Notes under the pieces: model-generated
The model's input: the letters and a program-made list of their open reading frames with translations, nothing else
Told to the model about the DNA's origin: nothing
The model's database searches: none
In this document: piece by piece, positions 43,180-53,893 of the stretch
Position numbering within the stretch: the stretch's first letter is position 1
Layout of the letters: every line of letters begins with the position of its first letter
Translations under genes and position numbers: made by a program
NCBI GenBank assembly: GCA_003550325.1
Contig: QKWP01002066.1
Location: 12,180-76,179 of the forward strand
Direction of reading: 5' to 3'
Length of the DNA: 64,000 bases
Source: Gigaspora rosea
Taxonomy: Eukaryota; Glomeromycota; Glomeromycetes; Diversisporales; Gigasporaceae

Positions 43180-43895
43180 TTTAAGCAAAGATATCTTAAT
43201 AATAACTAGGCCAAATCCAACAAACTTTTTTCTTTTAAATTTTATAGGTTTGTAGAATTCAAACAAAAAAAAGTTTATTAAATTTGGCTTAATAGTTGCA
43301 AAGATATTTTTAAAAAAAATCAAAATATCTATTAAAACAAAAATATACAAGTTTTCTTTTAACTTTAAGCAAAGATATCTTAGTAACTACTAAGCCAAAT
43401 TCAATGAACTTTTTTTTGTTTGAATTCTATAAATCTATAAAATTTAAATAAAAAAATTTATTAAATTTGACTTAATAGTTACTAAGTTATCTTTGCTTAA
43501 AGTTTTAAAAAAATTCAAAAAATATATATTAAAACAAAAGCTGCACCAAAATTTTTTTTTTAAACTTTGAATAAAAATATCTTAGCAACATCAAACCAAG
43601 TTCAATAAACTTTTTTTTATTTGAATTTTATAAATCTATAGAATTTAAATAAAAAAGTTCATTAAATTAGATTTAATGGTTGCTAAGATATTTTTACTTA
43701 AAGTTTAGAAAAAATTTTGCAATAGTATTTGTTTTAATATATATTTTGAATTTTTCTAATACTTTGAATGAAGATAACCTAGTAACTATTAGGTCTAAAA
43801 AATTTTTTTATTTGAATTCTATAGATTCATAGAATTCAACAAAAAAAGTTTATTGAATTTGGCTTAGTAGTTACTAAGTTAACTTTGTTCAAAGT
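43180..43895. repeat. Palindromic satellite, four units of about 190 bp
   Basis: Units centre near 43260, 43440, 43635 and 43830. Each has a left arm such as GCAAAGATATCTTAGTAACT, a central TTTGAATTCTATAAATC-like dyad, and the inverted arm AGTTACTAAGTTATCTTTGC. Thus each unit is itself a hairpin and four lie in tandem. No gene. Confidence 0.88.
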
Positions 43896-45087
43896 TAAAA
43901 GAAATTCTTGTATAGTTTGTTTTGATAAATGATTAAATAAGCTTTTTTTTGCTAAATACACCTTATAGAGAGCTTTATTTTTAAAATAGTCCATTCAAAT
44001 TGGACAAACTAGATGCCAAGATAATTGCCAAAAACTGTTTTTTTTGCTTCTCAAATTTCAGGGCTTTTGCTAAAATATATAATTGGCCAGAGCATAGCGA
44101 CGGACCCTAAGTTTCTATGCGAAGTGATACAAAAATTACCTTCCTGATGTGCTTCAATTGTAAAAATCTTGACAAATTTTACTTTTTTGATATATTTGCA
44201 TATATATGATGTAAATCTTATTAGAAATGGAATTTGGAAATTTTTTGTCTGTCCGCATGCGTGTCTATATTTGTGCTTTTAATGTTACCAACATATGCAT
44301 ATTAACGCATTTGTGTAATATGATGAACATCATATCATAATATGATGAGCTCTGGACATATAATGCTACGCATTAGCCTAGTGTATAACCTTTGTACTAG
44401 ATGTTTAAAGTCACTATACATTTGTATATATGGCTTTCTAACAAGAAACTTTTCATTTTTTTAGGTAAAAAAATTTGGTCCAGATGATCATCAGAAAAAG
44501 TTATATTTTTTTAGATATTAAATATATTTTTGTTAAAAATTAAAATAGATTATCTTAATTTTATTTAGTTTCTAAGTACCTATTTTGGGATCTAAAATAT
44601 TTTAGTTACATTTTTGAAAGCTTTATATAAATGAAAGTACAACTAGCTATATATGAACTTTTGGTTACATATTTAAATAATAGGTAAAAGTTTTATACTA
44701 AAAGCTAATATTGTTACAAAACTGCTTTAAATAGTATTTAAACTATTTTAAACAATTTTAGACAATTAAATAAAGTAAAATTACTTAAAATTTTATTAAA
44801 ATAATCTATTTTAATTTTAACTAAAATGTACTATGTGTCTGAAATTAAGCTACCTTTTTTAAACAAAAAATTATACAAAAAAACATAAGATAGCTTATTT
44901 TCAAAATATTGAATTTTTTGAAAAATTGGAAATATATTAGAAAAGATTGTTCAAATAATACCAAATTTTTATTATAAATATATTTTAATATATTGAACAA
45001 GTTTATTTAGTAAAATTTAAACTTTTATATATAGCAACTATTGGTAATTTTTTTGAATTTCTAAGGTAGCTTATTTTAGACATATAT
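43896..45087. other. AT-rich intergenic DNA
   Basis: No genes. 44100-44420 is of slightly higher complexity but shows nothing I recognise. 45004-45038 carries the TTAGTAAAATTTAAACTTTT core shared with other repeats. Confidence 0.4.
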
Positions 45088-45622
45088 GGGATCATCTAAA
45101 GCCAGGTGTATTTATGTGGTAAAAAGCCAATTAAATTATAAATTTTAATTTTTATAGATCAGCCTAATGAGACAAAAACAAAGAAAAAAAAATGAAAACC
45201 ACTGAAATACAAAAAACAAGTATCTAAACCTGTCTAGGATAGTGATGCCACCAAAATTGATTTTTGAAAAGGCCTATTTCGTCTCCATCAGAGAAAATTA
45301 AAATTTTTTATAAGGAAGACAAATAAAATTTATATAAATATGTTCCTTATAATTTCGTCTATTCAAAAAAAGTATCAAATAATTTCGTCTTTCAAGTAAA
45401 ATAGGTCAAAAACAATTTCGTCTTCAAATTTTAATTTCGGGTTTTAGAACCTGAAATAATTTCATCCTCATGTATAGTCTAGGAATATTAATAAAAAATA
45501 TTAGAAAGACAATTTTACTTATAAGCCAAGTCCTAACCCTAATTCCTAACTAACTCTCATTTGAATAGCTAATTTTAATTAAATAATTAAAAACATATAA
45601 ATACATCTGACTTTAGCCATAT
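45088..45622. mobile_element. Non-autonomous element with 7-bp target duplication, copy 2
   Basis: Same family as 31389: starts GGGATCATCTAAAGCCAGGT and ends with ATACATCTGACTTTAGCCAT. Flanked by CATATAT on both sides (45081-45087 and 45623-45629). It is longer than copy 1 only because a 237-bp hAT-like element sits inside. Confidence 0.85.
45240..45476. mobile_element. hAT-like element nested in the 45088 element
   Basis: Perfect 8-bp duplication GTCTAGGA at 45232-45239 and 45477-45484, at a point where copy 1 of the host element is continuous. Left end TAGTGATGCCACCAAAATTG matches the TAGTGATGCC start of the element at 26921; the right end is diverged. The interior holds four or five AATTTCGTCTTC-type repeats. 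Confidence 0.85.
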
Positions 45623-46429
45623 CATATATAGTATTTAGCACCTAAAAAAATATATCAGTCATAGGACATGTCTATGTCCCCTTAAAATAGCCTTGAAATA
45701 AGTTTATAATAAAAATTATAATAAAAACATATGAATTTACTATAAACTTTGAGCTAAAGATCATTTTTAGCTTAACTAATTAACTTAAAATTAAAGTTTA
45801 CAAGCATATAGAACAAAAAAAAGAGAAAAATTTGAGCTTAAAAACTATATTGAAATTTTGTTAATTTTGTACTTTTTCAAAATATAACTTTGCCAAAAAC
45901 AAAATTTACTAATTTTAAATTAGATTATGTGTAAAATCGTGCTCTGAACAACTTTATTTAGGCAATCGAAGAAGGTTACCTTGTAAAAAAATGGGTTTTC
46001 TATATACTAAAGTTAAAAATTTTTGGTTTGTAATATACAGTGGCCTACCATACTGTTGTGGACACTTTTTAAAAATTTATAAGTCAGGTTCGGGTAAGTA
46101 AACATAGTGCAAAATTTATAATATGGTTTAAGTAGTTCTTAAGGCGCAATATACTAAAATTTCACATGATTTTATTAGGTCATGCGGAAGTTATGCAGGA
46201 AATTCGATGAACATCCATTTTTGGATTTGACCGAAAATCGATTTTTGGATTTTTCCAGATTTTTTTGCTTTTACTAAAAAATTCACTGAAGATTATACAC
46301 ATTTTGGATTAACTTAAAATTTCGCCTATATGTAGTATGATATCGTTCCAATATTATGCCATATAAAAAGGCTAGGTTTGTATGACAGATCGGTATAAAA
46401 AATACGTATCCTTTTTTTCTCACAAAACA

Positions 46430-47473
46430 ATGAGTAGTCGTAAAGACTTAACAGAAGACCAAAGGGGCGCAATAATTTATGGCCACCAACGAGTTGATTT
46501 AGTTCATACTATTGCAGTAGCTGTTAGGTGCAGCAAATTTGTTGTACAAAATATTATTCAAGAGTACCATCAAGTAGAAGCAGAGGCAAAAAAAAAAAAA
46601 GACCTGGACATCCTAGGCTTCTTTCACTTACTGATTGTGAAAACCTAAAAAACTTAGTAACTGATGGCAATCGATGTCTCAATCTTACCCAAATTACTAA
46701 CCTTTTCAACCACCAAAATAAGCAAAAAAAAATTTCTAGAAGTACTGTGCGTAGTCCGTGCATCGTGCTTTGCACAGTGAAAAATTGAAATCATGTATTG
46801 CTACTCAGAAACCGTTGATTTCTGAAGAAAACAGACAAAAAAGGCTTGACTGGGCTCGTGCACATAAAAATTGGACTGTCCGGCACTTCAAACATGTATT
46901 GTAGTCAGACGAAACCATATGGCGTCTCTTTTAGGGCTTTCGTGGTTTTGTTTGGTGTGAGTCTCATGAAAAATGGGATTTGGATTGCTTAAATGAAACC
47001 GTAGGTCGTAGCAAAGGTCACATGTATTGGGGCTGCTTCTTCTGGTATGGGCTTGGGCCTATTGTTGTACTTAAATCCTCAGTTACTAGTGATTCTTACG
47101 TTAAAATACTCTGTGGGTATGTTCTTTCCGGCTTAAAAAAATTTCCATCAAGTAATAATCGTGGTCGTCCCATCTTTTAGCAAGACAATGCTAGACCTCA
47201 TACTGCAAACGTTGCAAAGGCATTTATGGCAAAAAATCGAATTAGATAGATGGATTGGCCCCCTCAGAGCCCCGACCTTAACCCAATAGAAAAACATGTG
47301 GTCTATGGTTAAAAGGTCTCTGCGCCGCAAGCCAAACCCGGGTAATCTGAAAGAGCTGGATGCCCTTGTCAAAAAGGCATGGATTGATGTACCACCTGAG
47401 TACTACTATAGGCTTATTACAAAGCATGCCTGATCGGGTTGTTGCTTGTATAGGAGGCGGACCTATCCCTTAG
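46430..47473 (+). pseudogene. Tc1-family DDE transposase pseudogene
   Basis: About 1044 bp, the size of a normal 340-350 residue Tc1 transposase. It starts MSSRKDLTEDQRGAIIYGHQ with helix-turn-helix features, then PGHPRLLSLTDCENLKNLV. The catalytic core has the first Asp in SDETIW (46908), the second Asp in QDNARPHTAN (47184) and the acidic third residue in WPPQSPDLNPIE (Glu at 47289). The C-terminus is AWIDVPPEYYYRLIT then MPDRVVACIGGGPIP. TAG stops fall at 46902, 46932, 47178 and about 47248, and the frame shifts at the A13 run near 46590, near 46755, near 47295 and near 47425. The function was cut-and-paste transposition at TA; this copy is dead. Confidence 0.9.
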
Positions 47474-48102
47474 ATTGTAGTAGAACACAGGCAAATTTGC
47501 CTACGTTTTTGCACTTTTTTAGCTCTAATTTACTTTTTTAAAATACTAAAATAATTAAATAAAACTTTGTACAATTATATTTGAAAATAAGGATTACTTT
47601 TTTGCAAAATTAGTTTTTATATTATAAGAAAATAAATTATAGTTACATATAAGCTGAAAATAGATAATTTTAAGAAAAAATTTTTTTAAAAAATTTTATT
47701 ACAATTTTTCTGCGATCTTATTTAGTTTTAGTTTTAGAACTATAGTTCTTAAGACAATATTGTAGTTTATATAAAGGATGACAACTTTCATTATTGCAAC
47801 TTTAATGATTTACTTGTAAAAATTAAGACTTGTATTAGAAGTAAAGATTTTTTTTATAGACGGGAACATATAAAATTTGAAAAAATCTAAAGAAAAATTT
47901 TAATAGTAAAAATGCCAATACAAGAACTTTAAACATTTATTATATTAAAGTTTTCTAATGATTTTAAAAAAATTTTATAACAAAGTTACTAAAACAAAAC
48001 TTAAAGAATATTTTTTACTTAGAAAAGATATGGCTAAAATCAATATTTAAAATTTTATTAAAAATTTTAAAATACGCAGGCAAATTTGCCTGTGTTACAA
48101 TC
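47473..48102. mobile_element. 630-bp MITE nested in the Tc1 element
   Basis: Ends GATTGTAGTAGAACACAGGC and GCCTGTGTTACAATC with flanking TA on both sides. The termini contain the palindrome CAGGCAAATTTGCCT(G/A). It inserted at the TA of the transposase stop codon, so the stop TAG is formed by host TA plus the first G of the insert. AT-rich interior, no gene. Confidence 0.82.
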
Positions 48103-49127
48103 TAAGNTAGTTTTTTGGTTTTGTAAAAAAAAAAAAATTTAAATAAAAAAAAAAAATTCGAATTTTGATTTTCGATCAAATGAAAATAACCATGTTTATG
48201 GTTTTTTTTGCATAACTTCTGTGTAACCTAATAAAATTACACGAAAATTTAATATATTATATTTTGAGATCTGCTTAGCACGTGATATAAATTTCGTGCT
48301 ATATTTACTTACCCAAACCCGATTTATAAATTTTTAAAAAGTGTCCACAATAATATGGTAGGCCACTATAAAACCCACTTTTTTATCAAAATAACCTGCT
48401 TTGGGCCTCTAAGTAAACTTGTTTAGCAAGTATTTCTATTTGATTCAAGATCAAAATATGTTTTTTTAATGTTTTACAAGTGAAAAATAAGGTTAAAGTT
48501 TGAAAAAAAAATTTTTTTCAAAAAAAAATTTTTTTTCTAACTTTAACCTTATCTTTCATCTGTAAAATGTCTGAAAAAAATATGTTTTAACTTTAAATTG
48601 AATAAAAATACCCGCTGAACAAGTTTACTTAAAGACCCAAAGCAGGTTATCTTGATAAAAAAAGGGCTTTTATATTACAAACCAAAAATTTTTAACTTTA
48701 GTATATAGATAACCTATTTTCTTTCTTCTTTGGTTGTCTAAGTAAAGTTGTTCAAAGCACAATTTTACATATAATTGCTAATTCAAAATCAGTAAATTTT
48801 TGTTTTTGGCGAAGTTATATTTTGAAAAATTGCAAAATTAACAAAATTTCAATACAGTTTTTAAGCTCAAATTTTTCTTTTTTTTTGTTTTATATGCTTG
48901 TAAAATTTAATTTTGTTAATTAGTTAAGCCGAAAAGAATCTTCAGCTCAAAGTTTATAGCTAATTTATATGTTTTTTTTTTATAATTTTTATTATAAACT
49001 TATTTCAAAAGAATATGTTCTATAACTGATATACTTTGTATTACCAATTATAAACAATCACCAGATTTTGAGCCAAAAATTTAACTAAACTTGTTATATT
49101 TTACTAATAAAATTGGACTTAAATAAA

Positions 49128-50964
49128 GGGAGCTTTTAGGCATCTCCCGCGAGAGATATATCTCCCTGCGGGAGATATATTTTCCAACCAATCAAAACCT
49201 GCAAATATCACGTGACACTCATTCCGAGGTACTGCATATTTGTACTACTTGGAGCTTTATTTTACCGATCAACTTCGGACAAAATTCATTTGCCCAGATA
49301 ACTTTTTAAACTTGTTTTTAACTTTATTATATGGATTAGTACCCGTGCGATCCCATAAAATTCAGTTCAGATCCCATGAAGCCAATATGATATACTTTAT
49401 TAAAATATTTAAAAACAGACGGACAATTAAAATATTATGATACATAGAAAAAAAAAACTAAAATCTTCACACGTACCAATTCGTGCTAAGAAGAAAAAGA
49501 AGAAAAAGAAGAAAAAAAAAAAAAAAAAACTCAAAACTAAAGTATTTCGCGATACTATTGAAAATTGATTTGCATATTAGAACTATTACGAGCCTCCAAC
49601 CTACTTTCAAGAAAAAGACCCAACAAAGCATACCCGTGAAGGCTCCAAAGACAACGACGCCTATTATTCTAGAAAAAAAAATAAGTCACAAGAAAGAAAA
49701 AAAGGAAAAAAAACTTCTACTGAAAGCAAAAACACAAACAAGCCAACAAGATTTACTTACCAATAAACTGTCAAAAAGCCACAAACGACGTCAACGTAAC
49801 GGCAAAGTCCAAGAACACCAATGACGACAAAGACTAAAATCACCACCAATGACGGTGAAAAGAATTAGTCGAGAAAAAAAAATGTATCCACACAAAAACA
49901 CAAACAAGACTTACCATGAAATCACAAATCCAAAACAACCGAAACAGCAAAGTTGAAATCACCAACAAAGCACTGAAACGACGAAGCCCGAACCTGGGAA
50001 AAAAAAATAAGCCAAGGAAAGAAAAAAAAAGGAAAAAAAATCTACTGAAAGCAAAACACCAACGAGACTTACACACTAATAAGAACGTCGAGGAGCCTAA
50101 AATCACCAACAAAACCTTACAAATGACGTCAACGAAATGGCGAAGTCCAAGAACACCAACGACGACGAAGCCTGAAGTCACCACCAATGATGGCTCTAAA
50201 GTCAAAGAGATTGGTCGAAGAAAAAAAAAAACTCCCATATCCGCAAGAAAACACAAACAAGACTTACCATACTAAAATCACAAACCCAAACCAACTGAAA
50301 CGGCAAAAGTTGAAATCAACGACAGCACCGAAACAACAAAGCCAAAATTCCACATACATAAAATAAAAAAAAAGAAACAAACCAACCACCAACGCCGAAA
50401 TGACGAAAGCCAAGAATCTCCATACTACATAAACAACGATTAAATCCCTTAGAACTGCCCAACATCTTGAGTAAACCAGGTTGCTGAATGTACAAAGCCA
50501 AATCCTCCTTGGAATCACCACAAACGACGGCACCGAAAAATAATGACACCTACGGTGGTTCCACTTACTACAAGAAAAAAGCGTTAGTCAAAAACGTTAG
50601 TCAAAAAAAAAAAAAAACCGAAAAAAACCTACAACAAAGCAAAAACAGAAAAAGCAGACAAAAAAAAAAGCCCTGCTGAATGTACAGAGCCAAATCCTCC
50701 TTAGCAAATTTGGAATCACCAAACGACGGCGCCGAAAAATAACGACACCTATGGCGGCTCCACCAACAAGAAAAAAAGCGTTAGCAACAAAGCGAAGAAA
50801 AAGCAAATCAAAAAAAAAAACAATATAAAAAAGGAAACCTACTTATCTACCATGTGTTCACCGAAGGGGGGATGATCCGACCCCTGATCTGGCATCAGTA
50901 CGCCGGGTGGGAGATATATCTCCCAGGGAGATATATCTCTCGCAGGAGATGCCTATAATTTCCC
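49128..50964. mobile_element. MULE-like non-autonomous element, 1.84 kb
   Basis: A perfect 9-bp duplication TTAAATAAA (49119-49127 and 50965-50973) flanks inverted ends of about 50 bp: GGGAGCTTTTAGGCATCTCC on the left and its counterpart GGAGATGCCTATAATTTCCC on the right, continuing into GAGAGATATATCTCCC blocks. The interior is a degenerate A-rich array with ACCAACGACG-type units on the plus strand. Frames over it are Lys/Arg/Thr-rich and show no domain, so I call no gene. Confidence 0.9.
50480..50785. repeat. Tandem duplication inside the MULE-like element
   Basis: TGCTGAATGTACAAAGCCAA, ATCCTCCTTGGAATCACC, AACGACGGCACCGAAAAATA and AAGAAAAAAGCGTTAG occur in order at about 50480-50590 and again, slightly changed, at about 50675-50785. 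Confidence 0.85.
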
Positions 50965-50973
50965 TTAAATAAA

Positions 50974-51472
50974 AGCAATTCTTTTATTTAGCTCAAAAAA
51001 AATTTTATTTTTTTGTAATATTTTGGTTAATTCTATTTAGTAGCACATAGTAATTATATATTTTTTAAACAAATTATTAATTATTAAAGCCTAAATATAA
51101 ACAGTTTTGAACAATCTTAAATATTTGGATATTTTAAATATAAAAATTAAAAAAAGACTATAAATAGCCAAAATGTATAATATTGCTAAAAGCTATATTT
51201 GCAACCTACTAAAAGATTGCCTATTTAAACTTGCTAATCTTTTGTACTACAAATCAATTTTTACTAATATTATCAGAGAATTGGCAGTATATATATAGTT
51301 AGTTTTGACTTTTTAGCAATATTGTTCATAATTTTAAAACTTTTTTCTCATATTTAAAGATAATATTTGGCTAATTTTTAATAAAAAACTTGGTAGAGTA
51401 GTACCTATTTCATACTTATATTTTAGTAGCTTATAGATTTACTAAGACTTATATTTAGAATTAGAGCTAACA
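50974..51472. other. AT-rich intergenic DNA
   Basis: No gene, inverted termini or tandem structure recognised. Confidence 0.4.
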
Positions 51473-51650
51473 GGATCCCAAAATATATATAGATAGGTCA
51501 GGTTTATTATAAAATTACCAAAAATAAAAAGATCTGCAAAAAAACTTCAAAAATAAAAAATTACCATAAATAGAAAAGATTTGTATAAAAATACCAAAAA
51601 ATAAGCAAACTAATATTTAATCTATCTATGTATATTTCTGAGTTTTGGGC
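51473..51650. mobile_element. MITE with GATAGGTCAGG termini, copy 1
   Basis: AATATATATAGATAGGTCAG on the left, TTTAATCTATCTATGTATAT on the right, inverted over about 30 bp with terminal GGATCCCA/TTTTGGG blocks; about 178 bp. Copy 2 lies 265 bp downstream in the same orientation. Confidence 0.82.
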
Positions 51651-51914
51651 TAACTATTAAACCTCTACTAATATTTACTTTTATTCTTGTAAGATTTATT
51701 TTGATTCTAGTATATATAGTACACAACACTTAAAGACTATACAAACTTTAAAAGCTAATAACTTATGATCTAAAAAAGATATTTTACAAAGGAAGCTGCT
51801 ATTTTATAGCTAAATTAATTTATTACAACTTAACGGCCTTATTTTTTTAAAAAGTTATAATAACTTCTTAAAATATATAGCTTGAAAAATATAGTATTTT
51901 GGGGCCTACCAACA

Positions 51915-52092
51915 GGACCTGAAATATATATAGATAGGTCAGGTTAATTATAGGGTTACTAAAAAAGGAAAGATTTACAGAAAAAACTTTAAAAATAAGC
52001 AAAAAAATTACTATAAATAGAAAAGATCTGCATAAAACCCCTCAAAAATAAGCAAACTCATACCTGACCTATCTATGTATATTTCGGGGTCT
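51915..52092. mobile_element. MITE with GATAGGTCAGG termini, copy 2
   Basis: GGACCTGAAATATATATAGA and CCTGACCTATCTATGTATAT are inverted ends; the interior matches copy 1 (AAAAGATCTGCATAAAA, AAATAAGCAAAC). The ends are better preserved than in copy 1. Confidence 0.85.
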
Positions 52093-52099
52093 TCCACCA

Positions 52100-53265
52100 A
52101 CCTGGCTGCCGAAGTCGCACTGAAGAAAAAGGCATGTGTTATAAAAGTATGAACCAAAGAAAGGGAGACCTTAAGCACCTAAAGCCTGGCGGACTAATCC
52201 TTCCGGGCCAACTAGATTGGTAGTCTGGAATAACTTGAGAAAAGAATCCAAAGAGTAACTGAACGAACGGGTACTGGGATTTAGTGAACTTTGCAAGAGC
52301 AGACAGAACTAATTGGCCAATAAGAAGTAGAAGCGTGTATGTGTCAAGACCCAACAAAGCTCTGGGCGTATTCATATGGGAGTCTTCGGATGCTAAAAGG
52401 ATTTGGAACCACCAATACAGATATATGAGGACCCTAAAGAACTCTGATACAACTCAGATGATTCTAAAAAAGAAAATTTTGTATAGAATTCATCAAACGT
52501 TGCATTTTTATATAGTAAAATTTCAAATTTTGCTCTATTTTATATATTTATTTGGCTAAAATTATACAAACTCAGATCTAAGTTGTATTAGAGTCATTAG
52601 AGTTCTTTGGGGTCCTGGTATGCTAATATAAATGTATGTAGTAGTAAACTGGGTTCTCCCTAGCCTTATAATGCTATTCAACTATATTTGGTACTGGAAG
52701 CATTTGCGAAGCATGCTTATGAACCTTATTACTATAGCATAAAGTACAGTTGTTTATATATTTTCAAATTTAGAACATTAAATCCTGGGTCCTCAAGTCA
52801 CAGAAAACTGGCTAGTTGCAGTAGCATGCAGGCTTGAGATACTTACCCAATGAGGTAGAAGCAGCTGTATGGCTTGAGATATGAACCCCTAAGAAGTATG
52901 CTAGTAAGGGATTTTTTGAATTACCAGATTTCAGGTATACTAATTTGGAAGCATAAAGCGCCTACCTGGCATATACCAAATTGGAATTGATGATATTAGG
53001 AAATGTAGATAATGTGGCAGACATGTGGACATTAATTGTTGGTTGAAAAGAGATGTACAAATCCAGGTCAACTATATAAATAGGAATATAGAAGGCTCTG
53101 GTGGGTTTTAGCCATGGATAAAAGGTTTATAGCCTAAAGTCTTAGTTTTAATACTTGTATATAATATGTATATACTTATGGTACTACTATATGTCAATCT
53201 ACTTAAGTATTAATAAAGTTTGGGGCAGGAGCTACACCTCTAATATTAAAAAAAATATATATATA
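52100..53265 (+). pseudogene. Degraded coding fragment with possible zinc knuckle and 3' tail
   Basis: Base composition rises here relative to the flanks. A plus-strand stretch near 52284-52420 reads NFARADRTNWPIRSRSVYVS, and near 53010-53050 a CGRHVDINCWLKRD segment looks like half of a CCHC knuckle. The block ends in AATAAAGTTTGGGGCAGGAG followed by an A-rich run near 53250, like the 3' tail of a retrotransposed element. Family uncertain; a fossil retroelement is possible. A MITE (52428-52616) interrupts it. Confidence 0.4.
52428..52616. mobile_element. MITE with AGGACCC termini
   Basis: AGGACCCTAAAGAACTCTGA is inverted at the right end as TTAGAGTTCTTTGGGGTCCT, and ATACAACTCAGA against CTAAGTTGTAT extends the arms. 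189 bp. Target duplication not resolved. Confidence 0.82.
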
Positions 53266-53593
53266 GTATTTTTATATGATACGTAAAAATTTAACCAAAA
53301 ATGAGACAAGTCACATGTTTTGGCTTTTTGTTATTGGCTAATTTTAAAATTATTTTTAAAATTATTTTTAAAATATTTTTTATTAATTAATTTTTGACCA
53401 ATTAGAATACAAGAAATCAAAAATATTAAATTTCAATATGAAATTTTTGAAAATGGACCAAATTATATAAATGTAGTCTTTAAGTGTCTTGCACTGTACC
53501 TTTATTTTTTTTATTTTTATATCAATCTTTTCTAAACTTTCAAACTAGTTGGTTTATATAGATTAATTTATTTTAGCATTAGATATCTTAGGG

Positions 53594-53742
53594 CAGTGTC
53601 ATTAATCACCTGATTATTTTTTATCAGAGGCCTACCCCCCTCCCTCTTCCTCAATATATAATAGTCAGGTTCTTATATATAATTTCAACTTTTTTTACTC
53701 CCTCCCCCCTTAAAAAATCACCTGATTTTTGTTACTCCCCTT
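53594..53742. repeat. Dispersed repeat, copy 2 (partner at 36351)
   Basis: GCAGTGTCATTAATCACCTG to CTGATTTTTGTTACTCCCC with the same C-rich tracts as copy 1; only a few differences by eye. Identical ends in two unrelated settings argue for a mobile unit. Confidence 0.85.
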
Positions 53743-53893
53743 ATAGTTCTTTTATTATTACTATATATTTCCAAAAATAAGTTACTCTAAAAATAGGCTA
53801 CTTTTCTAATTTTTTCAAAAATCTTAAAATACCTATTAGCAGTTACTACATATAAAGTCCAAATTTTACTAAGTAAACCTCAAAAGTGCTATA

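Larger units (their letters stand above)
46038..48368 (+). mobile_element. Tc1/mariner-type transposon, decayed
   Basis: Flanked by TA. Left terminus CAGTGGCCTACCATACTGTT and right terminus AATATGGTAGGCCACTA are ends of inverted repeats that run about 170-200 bp on each side, with GTGTCCAC/GTGGACAC and ATAACTTC/GAAGTTAT blocks in register. The interior holds one decayed transposase gene followed by a nested 630-bp MITE. It landed in the foldback element at 45647. A single ambiguous base occurs at 48107. Confidence 0.92.
45647..49034. mobile_element. Foldback element split by a Tc1 insertion
   Basis: Left arm 45647-46035 and right arm 48640-49034 are inverted copies; for example TTTTTGGTTTGTAATA pairs with TATTACAAACCAAAAA, and AATAAGTTTATAATAAAAAT with ATTTTTATTATAAACTTATT. 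The centre (48372-48640) is itself a palindrome around an A/T run near 48520. Without the Tc1 element it would be about 1.06 kb and almost wholly self-complementary. It encodes nothing. Confidence 0.85.

Noticed and set aside
49483-50275. Lys/Arg-rich frames of 113-138 residues inside the MULE-like element
   Set aside because: Composition follows the degenerate A-rich array; both strands are open, no domain is present and the internal duplication changes frame.
52284-52559. A 91-residue frame as an intact gene
   Set aside because: Its second half lies within the MITE at 52428-52616; only the first part may be a coding remnant.
53110-53265. A LINE 3' end as a firm call
   Set aside because: The A-rich tail and AATAAA are suggestive, but no reverse transcriptase or endonuclease motif is visible upstream.
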